DNA from: Lachnospiraceae bacterium | GTDB lineage: Bacteria > Bacillota > Clostridia > Lachnospirales > Lachnospiraceae | DNA length: 33,927 bases | Assembly: GCA_015056945.1 (NCBI GenBank) | Contig: SVFH01000025.1 | Location: 1-33,927, forward strand | Reading direction: 5' to 3' | In this document: one piece after another, positions 7,334 to 15,315 of the stretch | How the letters are laid out: every line of letters starts with the position of its first letter | Position numbering within the stretch: position 1 is the first letter of the stretch | Made by a program: the position numbers and the translations under genes | The notes under the pieces: generated by a model | What the model was told of the DNA's origin: nothing | What the model saw: the letters and a program-made list of their open reading frames with translations, nothing else | Database searches by the model: none

Positions 7334-8968
7334 TTAACCGGCATAGAAGATATTGTCGAAACAATCACTTTCATTCATACCTTCAATCAACCAGCAATAG
7401 TCTTCATTTACTACATCAATTCGACACATTCTGCCGTCATCCAACTGCATAATCACATACGTTGCCGAATCTGTCGCAACCGGTTTAAAGTTTGTTCCGG
7501 CAGGCAGAACCTCCGTAATGCCGTCCGGCAACATACTTACTTCTAAATCCACCTTGGAAATCAACGGGTCCGGTCGCGTTTCCAGTGCATACTCATCTGC
7601 CCATATCTTAATTGCTCCACTCTCTGAATCTGTTTCAAACTCTCTCGTCGCTTCCCATGTTCCTAATATATGAACGATGGATCTTAATTGATATGCAGAA
7701 GGATCAAGTAAACAAATCTTGTAAAACTGTCCGTACTCCTCTTCTTTTTCATCCCAATATGTATTAAACCTAACATTTTCATAAGTGTCCACCAAGGCCG
7801 GGGAAGTTCCGTTTAAATCATATACATTGATATAGGAATATCCGTTCTCCACAATACTTTCCACATATAGGAAGTATCGTTCGTTCTCCGGTTCCCCAAC
7901 ACATACCAGCAACGGTGTCACCTCATAGCCGCTACACTTTTCCAGAAAAATATCTTCGTTGTCCCATGTGAGATAAATATCACGATATCCGTATTCGTTC
8001 TCTACTCCCCAAAGAGGTAAGCTGGACTTCTCTCCGCTTGCAGCATTCAAATCAACTTCATTGTCTCTGTTAAAAGGCAACTCTTTTACCCAGCCATTTG
8101 CCGGTGCATGCATATATTTCTCTTCAAAAATCTGTGGCATCTCATCAAACCAAATAGTTGTGCTGATTAACCCTGTCGCATAGGGTGCAATCTCATAAGG
8201 TGCGAAATAAAATGTAATACCCTGATAATCCAGAGTCCATGTGTATTCTTCCAAGGAATAACGTTCCAACTGTGTCTGTAACTCACCCCATATATCTTCC
8301 TCATATTCCTCTTTGATCTTTTCTGTCAGAATCGCCGGAAGCTGTATGGTATCCTTAAGCACATCTGTCAATGCAACCTTCTCGCCAGTTGCCGGATCAA
8401 GATTCATTCCTTTTACCCAGTAATACGGATGTGCCCCTCCTGTATACTCATCGCAATTCATCTGCACACTGAGAATCCTGTCATCTGCACGCATCACGGA
8501 AGCAACCAAGTTTGATGAATAAGATGAAAAATACTCCGATTGTGCGGCATGCTCCCTTGCTTCAGGAACCATCCCGTTCATAAATTCCTCATAATAGGCT
8601 CTATCTTCTTCGCGCTGCTTTTCCAAAGCTGCCTGTAAGTACGTATAAACGATTGCACTTTCCTCGCAAAGTGATACAAATTCCCACTCGGTACTGCAAT
8701 ACTGCACATATGTTCCCTCATTATCAAAATCCGAATCCCAATCACCTTTCGTACCAATCATAATCTTCAATGGTATCGGATATTCTCCGCTTTCATCCGC
8801 GATAAGCACATCGCTGTCAGCTTCTTCTGTTTCACTTTTCTCCTGCTCTTCTATAGCGCCTTTTTCTACAGTCGAATCACTTTCCTGTTCCAAGTTCAGT
8901 ATAGGAATTTTACAAGCTGCAAGTAAAAGCAACATAAAAATTGCCGCAGCAACCACCATTTTTTTCAT
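7334..8968 (-). CDS. Lipoprotein with DUF3298 (RsiV/PdaC-like) domain
   Basis: A 544-residue exported lipoprotein. The signal peptide ends in a lipobox LLAAC with Cys19, followed by an acidic linker (residues about 25-60). Residues about 100-280 resemble the DUF4163/DUF3298 pair seen in RsiV and PdaC: YTGGAHPYYW at 175-184, then NLDPATGEKVALTDVL, and the ITFYFAPYEIAPYATG strand pair at 251-266. The C-terminal 260 residues were not recognised. Its role at the cell surface is unknown; RsiV-type domains bind lysozyme or glycans. It lies 33 bases after another small lipoprotein gene and shares its promoter. Confidence 0.75.
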   Translation of the reverse strand: MKKMVVAAAIFMLLLLAACKIPILNLEQESDSTVEKGAIEEQEKSETEEADSDVLIADESGEYPIPLKIMIGTKGDWDSDFDNEGTYVQYCSTEWEFVSLCEESAIVYTYLQAALEKQREEDRAYYEEFMNGMVPEAREHAAQSEYFSSYSSNLVASVMRADDRILSVQMNCDEYTGGAHPYYWVKGMNLDPATGEKVALTDVLKDTIQLPAILTEKIKEEYEEDIWGELQTQLERYSLEEYTWTLDYQGITFYFAPYEIAPYATGLISTTIWFDEMPQIFEEKYMHAPANGWVKELPFNRDNEVDLNAASGEKSSLPLWGVENEYGYRDIYLTWDNEDIFLEKCSGYEVTPLLVCVGEPENERYFLYVESIVENGYSYINVYDLNGTSPALVDTYENVRFNTYWDEKEEEYGQFYKICLLDPSAYQLRSIVHILGTWEATREFETDSESGAIKIWADEYALETRPDPLISKVDLEVSMLPDGITEVLPAGTNFKPVATDSATYVIMQLDDGRMCRIDVVNEDYCWLIEGMNESDCFDNIFYAG

Positions 8969-9001
8969 TATTCCGTTTCTCCCTCTTTTTCACATTATCT
9001 T

Positions 9002-9199
9002 CTATAAATCATTGAATAAGTCGTTTACCATTTTATAACAATCTTCACAGACTGTCATGTCTTCCTCTGTGGTTGACTTATAGCTCGTACCTGTTTTCTC
9101 TTCTCCACAAAGGTCGCAGGTGAAAGGTTCCGCGCCGCAAGCTGCCAATGCAAATACGCTCAATGTTACCAAAACCAACGTTGCAATTTTTTTCTTCAT
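9002..9199 (-). CDS. Small lipoprotein with two CxxC pairs
   Basis: A 65-residue protein with a lipobox ALAAC (Cys21). The mature part has CDLC (28-31) and CEDC (51-54), the layout of a small zinc ribbon displayed outside the membrane. The start is supported by AAAGGAG upstream and a consensus promoter. The function is unknown. It leads a transcript that continues into the DUF3298 lipoprotein gene and perhaps trxA, which is suggestive for cysteine-containing exported proteins but not proof. Confidence 0.75.
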   Translation of the reverse strand: MKKKIATLVLVTLSVFALAACGAEPFTCDLCGEEKTGTSYKSTTEEDMTVCEDCYKMVNDLFNDL

Positions 9200-9259
9200 G
9201 TGAATTTCTCCTTTTTACGTCTTTAAATTTCCCCTAAAACATTATGTTTTTTCAGTCAA

Positions 9260-9288
9260 ATTATAGCACACACGAGAAAATCTGCCAA
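9260..9288 (-). promoter_or_regulatory. Sigma-A promoter of the lipoprotein operon
   Basis: Minus strand: TTGGCA at 9283-9288, a 17-base spacer, and a perfect TATAAT at 9260-9265. It drives the gene at 9002-9199 and probably those downstream. Confidence 0.8.
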
Positions 9289-9303
9289 CTATAAACATAT
9301 CTG

Positions 9304-10092
9304 CTAACAAACCCTTTTCAGTATATCGAGACTGTGATTCGTTGCTCCGATTAAATCCATTCTCTCACAGGTGGCGAAATGGTACTTCATCCACACCTCA
9401 AACGTTTCTTCATCCATTTCTTCAATGCACTCGCGCATGTAATTCGTCGCGCCATCCGCAGCCACAATTTTAACTCTTTCAATTTCTTCGAACGATGCAT
9501 TCAGTTCATCAATCTCTTCCAGACGTACAAGCTCGAACAAATCCTTTTCTTCAGATATACATCTGAAATCTTCGGTAAGCATATTTTTCTTAAGACACTC
9601 TAAAATATTACCGGCCTTGAACGTATACTGAATGACACAGGCTTCATTCATGCAATATGCAACTAAAATATAGCCGCCCTTTTTTGTGACACGAATGGCT
9701 TCCTGCAACGCTTTCTCTTTATCCTCCTTCGTGTACAAATGATACATGGGACCTAACACAAGTGTTAAGTCAAAGGACTCATCCGCAAAACGCGATAAGT
9801 CAAGTGCCGTTCCGTGGTGCGTTCTGATTGTGGTAAGGCCGTCGATTTTGGAATTCATAATCTCCAGATTATGCTGTGTATACTCGAGCGCATCCACCTC
9901 GTAGCCTTCCTTGGCAAGCGCAACACTGTAACGCCCGGTCCCGGCGCCTACCTCCAGAATTCTCTTTGTCACATCGCCACCACTGCACTCATGGATGTAT
10001 TTCATTGTCGTTAAATATTCCACCTGCCCGTACTTCTTAAGAAGTCTTCCTTCTTCGTCATAATTTGCGTAATAATTCTCTATGTAATTCAT
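9304..10092 (-). CDS. Class I SAM-dependent methyltransferase
   Basis: A 262-residue protein. Motif I is ILEVGAGTGRYS (residues 45-56), the acidic strand-2 end is DALEY, and FDLTLVLGPMYHLY follows as motif II. This is the Methyltransf_25 type of Rossmann fold. The substrate is not evident. The ATG at 10090-10092 overlaps the stop of the double-GNAT gene as ATGA and has GGAGAGG upstream. An earlier in-frame ATG at 10125 would lie well inside that gene and is less likely. The two genes form a coupled pair of small-molecule modifying enzymes. Confidence 0.85.
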   Translation of the reverse strand: MNYIENYYANYDEEGRLLKKYGQVEYLTTMKYIHECSGGDVTKRILEVGAGTGRYSVALAKEGYEVDALEYTQHNLEIMNSKIDGLTTIRTHHGTALDLSRFADESFDLTLVLGPMYHLYTKEDKEKALQEAIRVTKKGGYILVAYCMNEACVIQYTFKAGNILECLKKNMLTEDFRCISEEKDLFELVRLEEIDELNASFEEIERVKIVAADGATNYMRECIEEMDEETFEVWMKYHFATCERMDLIGATNHSLDILKRVC

Positions 10093-11078
10093 TCTTTTTT
10101 CCTCTCCAATTCTATGATTTTCCACTGTTCTCCAAGGATTTCGAGAACAATCTCTTTCTCTAATTTGATTTCTTCAAACCCTGCTGCTTTGTAACAATGA
10201 TATGCTGCCGGATTATTATCAAAAACGCCAAGAGTAACTTTCTCCGCCTTTAACATATCAAACGCATATTTCGTTGCCATCTGCACCATTCTTTTCCCGT
10301 ATCCCTTGCCGCGCTTACTCTCATCAACGATGATAAACCCAAGGCGGATTGTGGTCTTCTCCGGATTCGTATAGCGAAGAATCAAGTGTCCGACAGGGCC
10401 GTTCTCATCTGCTGCCGTCATCGGATAAAAGTTATCCGGCTCCTCACAATCACCGTTGCATTCCAGATACTTATGGTTGATATCTTCAGGCTTAATCGGG
10501 TAATCTCCGAATCTGTCCGAACTCCATTTGCGAAAAACCGTTTCGTCCTTAATCCAGCTTACAATGGCTTCTGCATCAGACGGCTTATATGGTCGGAATC
10601 TCAGGCTGTCTGCCGGATGTTTTTTTAACTGCTTTTTCATGATTTCGTATACCTGAATGACGCCGTTTGCACATTCCCACATTCCATGGTCTATGGTTTC
10701 ATATCCCAAATGTGCATATAATCTGCAGGCCGGTAAGGATGCATCAATGTCAGCAGAATCATAGTTTTCCCGAATCAATTCTTCCAGGCAGTTCATGATA
10801 AAAGTACCGTATCCCCTGCCCTGAAACCGCGGCCAAACATAAACCCTTGTAATATGATTCGCATTGATTGTTCCGGTACCGATAAGGTTACCCTCATCGA
10901 AAAGAATATAGACATTTCCCGCTTCCACATCCTGTGCAATGCGCTCCTTATTATGAAATTCGCGGAACATATCAACGATTTCTTTCAAGTAATACTTCGG
11001 GTATACTTCTCTGATAGTTTCCTGCACCAATTCGTATACCTGCTCCAGATTTTCTTTCTTTGCCTTTCTAAATTCCAT
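10089..11078 (-). CDS. Tandem two-domain GNAT acetyltransferase
   Basis: A 329-residue protein with two complete GNAT folds. Domain 1 (about 1-150) has the acetyl-CoA loop QGRGYG (86-91). Domain 2 (about 158-329) has RGKGYG (256-261) and the late NPAAYHCYKAAGF segment. The two domains are not close copies; the second resembles RimJ/RimL-type enzymes. Such fusions may carry one active and one supporting domain. Acceptors are unknown. AAAGGAGG lies upstream of the start. It is coupled to the methyltransferase gene downstream. Confidence 0.88.
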   Translation of the reverse strand: MEFRKAKKENLEQVYELVQETIREVYPKYYLKEIVDMFREFHNKERIAQDVEAGNVYILFDEGNLIGTGTINANHITRVYVWPRFQGRGYGTFIMNCLEELIRENYDSADIDASLPACRLYAHLGYETIDHGMWECANGVIQVYEIMKKQLKKHPADSLRFRPYKPSDAEAIVSWIKDETVFRKWSSDRFGDYPIKPEDINHKYLECNGDCEEPDNFYPMTAADENGPVGHLILRYTNPEKTTIRLGFIIVDESKRGKGYGKRMVQMATKYAFDMLKAEKVTLGVFDNNPAAYHCYKAAGFEEIKLEKEIVLEILGEQWKIIELERKKE

Positions 11079-11134
11079 ATTCTTTTCCTCCTTTGATTTT
11101 CAAATTCCATAAAATGAAGAATGTTCTCTGCAAT

Positions 11135-11169
11135 CAAAAACACCACCAACGAATATTCGCTGATGGTGT
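11135..11169 (-). terminator. Rho-independent terminator after the small Trp-rich gene
   Basis: Minus strand ACACCATCAGCGA and TCGTTGGTGGTGT pair over 13 positions with G-U pairs around an ATAT loop, followed by TTTTTG. It separates the 40-codon gene from the GNAT gene. Confidence 0.85.
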
Positions 11170-11226
11170 AAAAACTCTTGCAATATATGATTATATAAAA
11201 CTATCCTATACCGAAATAGCCTTCCA

Positions 11227-11349
11227 CTATAGAATGTCCGAATTCTCACAATGCAATATTTTTCCATCAGCAACAAAACCCCACGGCCATAACCAGACGG
11301 GTTCGACGACAATCTTATGAAGCTGCGGAAGATTGTAATTTCTCTGCAT
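11227..11349 (-). CDS. Tryptophan-rich small protein, 40 residues
   Basis: A short gene with a full set of signals: AAAGGAG 9 bases before ATG, a consensus promoter and a downstream terminator. The protein starts MQRNYNLPQLHKIVVEP and continues VWLWPWGFVADGKILHCENSDIL, with three tryptophans in an alternating W-x-W-x-W block around residues 19-23. There is no signal peptide or clear transmembrane helix. I recognise no family. It could be a stand-alone small protein, a peptide precursor or a leader. The strength of the expression signals argues that it is made. Confidence 0.6.
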   Translation of the reverse strand: MQRNYNLPQLHKIVVEPVWLWPWGFVADGKILHCENSDIL

Positions 11350-11390
11350 TGCTTGAACTCCTTTCCTGTAGTAGTAAATAATTGTTTTTG

Positions 11391-11419
11391 ATAATACTCC
11401 CGATAATCCGAATTGTCAA
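11391..11419 (-). promoter_or_regulatory. Near-consensus promoter of the small Trp-rich gene
   Basis: Minus strand: TTGACA at 11414-11419 (perfect -35), a 17-base spacer, and TATTAT at 11391-11396. It is one of the best promoters in the window and serves only the 40-codon gene before the terminator. Confidence 0.85.
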
Positions 11420-11451
11420 CACAAAATATGAAAACTTTTTAATATTTTAGA

Positions 11452-12747
11452 TTAGTCAAAAATCAGGTTGTCAAAATTCTGTAACATCCACTCAGTCATC
11501 TGACGGTTGATTTCGTACAGTTCCTGAAACTTTTCCTGTCCTGCAAACCATGCAGTTGAGATTAACTGATTCGTAATCACCACATAGGGAATTGCCTTCC
11601 ATTCGTTCTCTGACAATTTCACAACTTCGTCATAACCATACATTATATTTTTATACACATCAACCCATTGCTTCAGCTTCTCTGTATTCCCCGCTTCAAA
11701 GCTTTCGGACAAAATCGCTGTTGCTGCATAGCAGGGATCAAAAATTCTGACATTGGTTTCGCTCAAATCAAAATCGAGAATTCCCCAGTTCTCTCCATCA
11801 AGAATCAGATTTCCCGGATTAGGATCGCGATGAATAATCTGCTGCGGAAGAGTATCATATACTGACGCAAATTCATTTTTGTATTCTTCCACAAATGTTT
11901 TCGGCAAATCCATTTTTTCTACCAGTACAGGAATTGCCCAGTCTGTTGCAGTCTGCAAAATATTCGCATGATTTGTTACCACATCAACCTTACCCAACGC
12001 AATACTTAACTGTCCGATAATCTCGCCGATAAAACGGGCTTTCGGAATATAATCCTCCAGATACATCGTACTTGCTTTTAACTGTTTGCCTTTGAGTCGT
12101 TTGGTAACATAGAAATACAAATCTTCGTGTGAAACCACATATTCACCCTTAATTGCAGCAATTGGCGTTGCTGAAGAAAGTCCTACGCTTTCAATTGCCT
12201 GCGAGAGCGCAATATGCTTCTCGGCATTTCCCAAATTCGCCGTAAATTTAATGATGTAATCATTACCTACATAGCAGGCAGATTCACTGACATTTCCTGT
12301 CTCTGCATATACAATGTCCGCGATTTTTTCGTTTTCCAATCCCCAGTTTACTAATACTTCTTTTATTTTCTTGTGTGATACCATTATGTGTTCCTCCTTA
12401 AACAAATTAACCTTGTATGGTTTCCTTTTTCTGCTCACATGAAGGAATTCTGTTGGTGTGTATCCAAACTCACGGACAAAAGCTTTGTAAAATCCGGCCT
12501 GCGTATCGAATCCGTAATCCAACGCTGCGTCAATCATTTTTACACCGCAATGCATCTCATAAAGGGCATTTAAAAGTCTTCGCCTTGTAATATACTGCAT
12601 AACCGGCATACCGACCGCACGTTGGAATAACCTATAGTAATGAAAAATCGAAAAGCCTGCCATTTCACTTAACTCTTCTGCCGTAATCTCAGCCTTCAGA
12701 TTATCCTCGATATAATCGATAGACTTCTGAATAATCGCAAGGTCCAT
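11452..12747 (-). CDS. AraC-type HTH fused to aminoglycoside-phosphotransferase-like kinase
   Basis: A 431-residue two-domain protein. Residues 1-105 hold both AraC helix-turn-helix units (around 24-45 and 72-94), ending in REFGYTPTEF. Residues about 125-431 form an APH/choline-kinase-like fold with a candidate ATP lysine (Lys167), the catalytic loop HRDPNPGN (306-313) and the metal site DFD (325-327). A regulator fused to a small-molecule kinase could sense and phosphorylate the same ligand, or be an antibiotic-response factor; the ligand is unknown. The start chosen is the ATG 8 bases after AAAGGAG. An ATG six codons earlier overlaps that ribosome site. Confidence 0.85.
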   Translation of the reverse strand: MDLAIIQKSIDYIEDNLKAEITAEELSEMAGFSIFHYYRLFQRAVGMPVMQYITRRRLLNALYEMHCGVKMIDAALDYGFDTQAGFYKAFVREFGYTPTEFLHVSRKRKPYKVNLFKEEHIMVSHKKIKEVLVNWGLENEKIADIVYAETGNVSESACYVGNDYIIKFTANLGNAEKHIALSQAIESVGLSSATPIAAIKGEYVVSHEDLYFYVTKRLKGKQLKASTMYLEDYIPKARFIGEIIGQLSIALGKVDVVTNHANILQTATDWAIPVLVEKMDLPKTFVEEYKNEFASVYDTLPQQIIHRDPNPGNLILDGENWGILDFDLSETNVRIFDPCYAATAILSESFEAGNTEKLKQWVDVYKNIMYGYDEVVKLSENEWKAIPYVVITNQLISTAWFAGQEKFQELYEINRQMTEWMLQNFDNLIFD

Positions 12748-12777
12748 CCAAACATCTCCTTTCATTTTGTGTTGTAG

Positions 12778-12978
12778 CTACACACATAAGATATCACGTG
12801 AATCAAGGAGAAACTTTTCCTGTTTTGCTAATATCAAAGCCCGGTTATCCTTTACGTAAATAACCGGACCATTCATCAAAACGCTGTCAAAGACATCTGT
12901 ATTCTCCATCTGTTTTTTAATTGCAGAAGCTCTATCCTCTATTGATGGATTGGGCAATATATTCATCCAGCAATTCAT
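12778..12978 (-). CDS. Possible small protein overlapping the epimerase end
   Basis: A 66-codon frame whose first 47 bases overlap the epimerase gene. It reads MNCWMNILPNPSIEDRASAI and then DSVLMNGPVIYVKDNRALIL, which looks protein-like. No ribosome site fits either early ATG (12978 or 12966), and no family is recognised. It may be a coupled small gene, the C-terminal remnant of a lost gene, or chance. A 10-bp palindrome (TGTAGCTACA, 12773-12782) covers its stop. Confidence 0.35.
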   Translation of the reverse strand: MNCWMNILPNPSIEDRASAIKKQMENTDVFDSVLMNGPVIYVKDNRALILAKQEKFLLDSRDILCV

Positions 12979-13807
12979 AAATCCAATCCTTCAGATTCGA
13001 AAACCGGTAGCCCAAACCTGTTGCCGCATCCGTATTGATACTGTAAGGAGCTTCACCGTTATACGGCGCCGGTTCACCGGTCTCATTCAGAATTGCTTTC
13101 GTCCCCGTCTTTGACTCCACATATGTAAGAATTTCTCTGATGGATATGGTTTGGCCGGAAGCTCCGTTTACTGCTCCCGTCAAATCCTTGTCCACAAGAA
13201 ATGCCATGAACTCACCCGCCTCGTCGGAACGGATAAAACTCATCTGCGCATCCAAATCATCAATGTACATCGGGATTCCTTTTATCACATGTTCCACGTA
13301 AAAAGCAAGTCTGTTTGTATAATCATCCCGACCGATTACGAACGGGTATCTGACTGCAATCCAATTTTTATCCCCATACTGCTGCCAAAGTGCGTATTCT
13401 GCCTGACGTTTTACTTCCGAATAGGAACCATCCCCGCGGTCACACCATCTTAATTCTCCGCCCATGCCGTCGAAATCCGACTCGACCGTATTCATACGCT
13501 TTGGGGCATATACGGCAGTACTGGACATATAGATGTACTTCCCAAACTTTGCAGCCTCCATCAAACTTCTGATATCGTTGGAGCAGTATGCAATTTTATC
13601 AATGATCACATCGTAAAAGCGTCCCTGCAACACGTCCTTCATACTCTGCGCATCCGTCCGTTCCAGACGGATTCTTTGCACCCTCTCGCCAAATGGGTCT
13701 GCTGCCCTGCCTCGGGTTGCAATAGTGATATCATGCCCTGCTTCCAGCAACGCGTTTACCATATGTATGCCGAAAAAACGAGTACCTCCGATGACTAAAA
13801 TTTTCAT
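12932..13807 (-). CDS. NAD-dependent epimerase/dehydratase
   Basis: A 291-residue extended short-chain dehydrogenase. The nucleotide-binding loop is GGTRFFG (7-13), and the catalytic pair is Tyr129 and Lys133 in YSEVK. SSTAVY at 95-100 marks the strand before it. The family acts on nucleotide sugars or isoflavone-type substrates; the GGTRFFG start resembles CSP41/sugar-epimerase-like members. The ATG at 13805-13807 has AGGAG upstream and begins exactly at the fold, so an ATG 12 codons earlier is rejected. A TATAAT box at 13842-13847 may be its -10, with no good -35. Confidence 0.85.
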   Translation of the reverse strand: MKILVIGGTRFFGIHMVNALLEAGHDITIATRGRAADPFGERVQRIRLERTDAQSMKDVLQGRFYDVIIDKIAYCSNDIRSLMEAAKFGKYIYMSSTAVYAPKRMNTVESDFDGMGGELRWCDRGDGSYSEVKRQAEYALWQQYGDKNWIAVRYPFVIGRDDYTNRLAFYVEHVIKGIPMYIDDLDAQMSFIRSDEAGEFMAFLVDKDLTGAVNGASGQTISIREILTYVESKTGTKAILNETGEPAPYNGEAPYSINTDAATGLGYRFSNLKDWIYELLDEYIAQSINRG

Positions 13808-13904
13808 GCTTACTATTCTCCTACTATCACATTCTTCCAACATTATATCGTGCTTCCGATCTATTTTCCATTCTTTTTCTCAGTAAGGTCTTACAATATT
13901 CCCA

Positions 13905-14009
13905 TTATTTCCAAGGTCTTTTTGCGCCAAGCCAGCCTTTCTCTTCCCAATACGTCTTCTCTGCATAAAAAGGACATTTAGCCGGGTCATCAATACAGGC
14001 ATAACAGAT
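13905..14009 (-). pseudogene. C-terminal fragment of a cysteine-containing protein
   Basis: A minus-strand frame without a start reads ICYACIDDPAKCPFYAEKTY followed by WEEKGWLGAKRPWK and a stop. The CxxC plus CPFY pattern and the aromatic, basic tail look like a real small protein end. A TGA precedes it directly, and the repeat array begins about 50 bases further on, so the gene appears to have been cut. I do not recognise the family. Confidence 0.4.
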
Positions 14010-14057
14010 TCAAATTAGCTGTCAAGAGAAATTGTTGTTTAGCGCAGGGGAATTTGA

Positions 14058-14395
14058 GAAGGTGTATCCCTCTTTTGCTTGGTGGGGGTTTTTAGGGATA
14101 CTGCGGCCGGGGATGTGTATTCCCTTTTGCTTGTCTTGATGTTTTTAGGGACACATCCGCTGGGGATGTGTATTCCCTTTCACTTGGTTTGATGTTTTTA
14201 GGGACACATCCGCCGGGAATGTGTATTCCCTTTCACTTGGTTTGATGTTTTTAGGGACACATCCACCGGGGATCTGTATTCCCTTTCACTTGGTTTGATG
14301 TTTTTAGGGACACATCCACCGGGGATGTGTATTCCCTTTTGCTTGTCTTGATGATATCAGGTACACATCGGACGGGAAAATGTATACCCTAAATA
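14058..14395. repeat. 53-bp tandem repeat array, seven units, each with a dyad
   Basis: Exact 53-base periodicity: units begin at 14058, 14111, 14164, 14217, 14270, 14323 and 14376 (last one partial). Central units are nearly identical and the outer ones are more diverged. At each unit border AGGGACACATCC and GGATGTGTATTCCCT form an imperfect inverted repeat, so the array can form a row of hairpins on either strand. Units 2 and 6 share the variant TTTTGCTTGTCTTGATG, hinting at unequal exchange. The repeats contain no open frame with gene-like features. Confidence 0.92.
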
Positions 14396-14438
14396 CAAAA
14401 ATGAAATTTGAGGTATCCTATAAAAAAAGAATTTCAAG

Positions 14439-14468
14439 AAAAAAGGATACCTTCTCTACAAGGTATCC
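14439..14468 (-). terminator. Rho-independent terminator after the kinase remnant
   Basis: Minus strand GGATACCTT, loop GTAGAG, AAGGTATCC, then TTTTTT: a perfect 9-bp stem with a U-run. It ends the transcript that carries CD3324, DUF1062 and the kinase remnant. Its stem resembles the GGGATAC-type dyads in the adjoining array. Confidence 0.88.
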
Positions 14469-14481
14469 CCCAAAATTCACA

Positions 14482-14993
14482 TCACTCCGCCCGCATCCAC
14501 GCTTCCCGGAATTCCGCCAGCGTCTTGTAACGCATCTCTCTACTCGGTGCAACTGCCTTCTCTGCCACGCGATACTTCGCTTCACTCAGCTGCCAGCATT
14601 CCGGCCGACACGGTACAAACCGATTCTCATAATATCTCCGCCCGATTTCTTCTTCGCTGAATGTTCCGAAGAACTCAAAAAGCAACGCGCCCATTGTAAA
14701 TACATTCGTCTGCTCATCAATCACAGCCCCGCGCTTATATTCTTCCGGAGCCTTCAGGCGTTTGGTTCCAAACCAGTCTTCGCCATATCATTCACTACCG
14801 GCTTCTTTCTAAAAAAATCAATGTCGCAAAGCATCGTTTTATGCTCTACGAAATCATACATAATACTTCCGTCGTAAAAATCAACGGCAACATATCCTTT
14901 TTCATTCACATGTTGGAGAAATGTTATTAAATCAAGCTTGTTAATTACCACTCTTTTATCCTTTCCCCCATGCAAAACAGAGAGTCCAATCAA
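14482..14993 (-). pseudogene. Ser/Thr protein kinase-like gene, truncated and frameshifted
   Basis: Two adjacent frames together match the second half of a bacterial protein-kinase-like protein. Frame A (14754-14993) contains FLQHVNEKGYVAVDFYDGSI and LCDIDFFRK, the DFG-equivalent region. Frame B continues as WFGTKRLKAPEEYKRGAVID (about 14715-14775) and then EQTNVFTMGALLFEFFG and a C-terminal helix region to 14482. The switch happens near 14755-14775 and looks like a single-base change. The ATP-binding N-lobe is absent and the only start would be TTG. The gene abuts the shortened DUF1062 gene, which suggests one deletion removed the end of one and the start of the other. Confidence 0.75.
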
Positions 14994-15022
14994 TCACCCC
15001 GTGACTTTTCGGACACTCTGCT

Positions 15023-15313
15023 TTATCTTAATTCAGCATTATTTCTTTTTAAAAAATCTATATCATTTCCGTACTGTAGGGCAAGCTCATAATCATTCTC
15101 CATAAAAAGCTCGTAATCCTCCGGATTAATCCGGGATGGTTTCACACGTTCATAAATCGTAAGATTCCACGAATGCTTGCACTTCCTGCATCTGTATATC
15201 AGCCAGACATCGACCCGGTTTCCGTTGGCATTCACGCGAAACTTGCCGGAATTGATGAATTCCTGCTTTTTACCGCATCCGCCGCAACGGTGATAGACCT
15301 TATACGACGGCAT
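15023..15313 (-). CDS. DUF1062 family protein, probably shortened
   Basis: A 96-residue protein with a zinc-ribbon pattern CGGC (10-13) and CRKC (42-45) around GKFRVNANGNRVDVWLIY, which is typical of DUF1062. Known members are longer, roughly 150-190 residues by my recollection. Here the protein stops at FLKRNNAELR, immediately before the kinase remnant, so the C-terminal part is probably lost. It begins 2 bases after the CD3324 stop and is likely translated with it. The function of the family is unknown. It could still be functional if the zinc domain is sufficient. Confidence 0.7.
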   Translation of the reverse strand: MPSYKVYHRCGGCGKKQEFINSGKFRVNANGNRVDVWLIYRCRKCKHSWNLTIYERVKPSRINPEDYELFMENDYELALQYGNDIDFLKRNNAELR

Positions 15314-15315
15314 GG

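Noticed and set aside
11100..11320. Longer frames on both strands overlapping the Trp-rich small gene
   Set aside because: They have no ribosome site and cross the terminator hairpin; only the 40-codon frame has the full signals.
13842..13847. Confident promoter for the epimerase gene
   Set aside because: A TATAAT is present, but the sequence 17 bases upstream (TGGAAA) is a poor -35; mentioned only in the gene entry.
14058..14395. CRISPR array
   Set aside because: The period is constant at 53 bp, but the whole unit is repeated and there are no unique spacers; no cas genes are near.
14380..14877. 165-codon plus-strand frame
   Set aside because: It runs over the terminator and the kinase remnant, has no ribosome site and no family-like pattern; the minus-strand kinase reading is far better.
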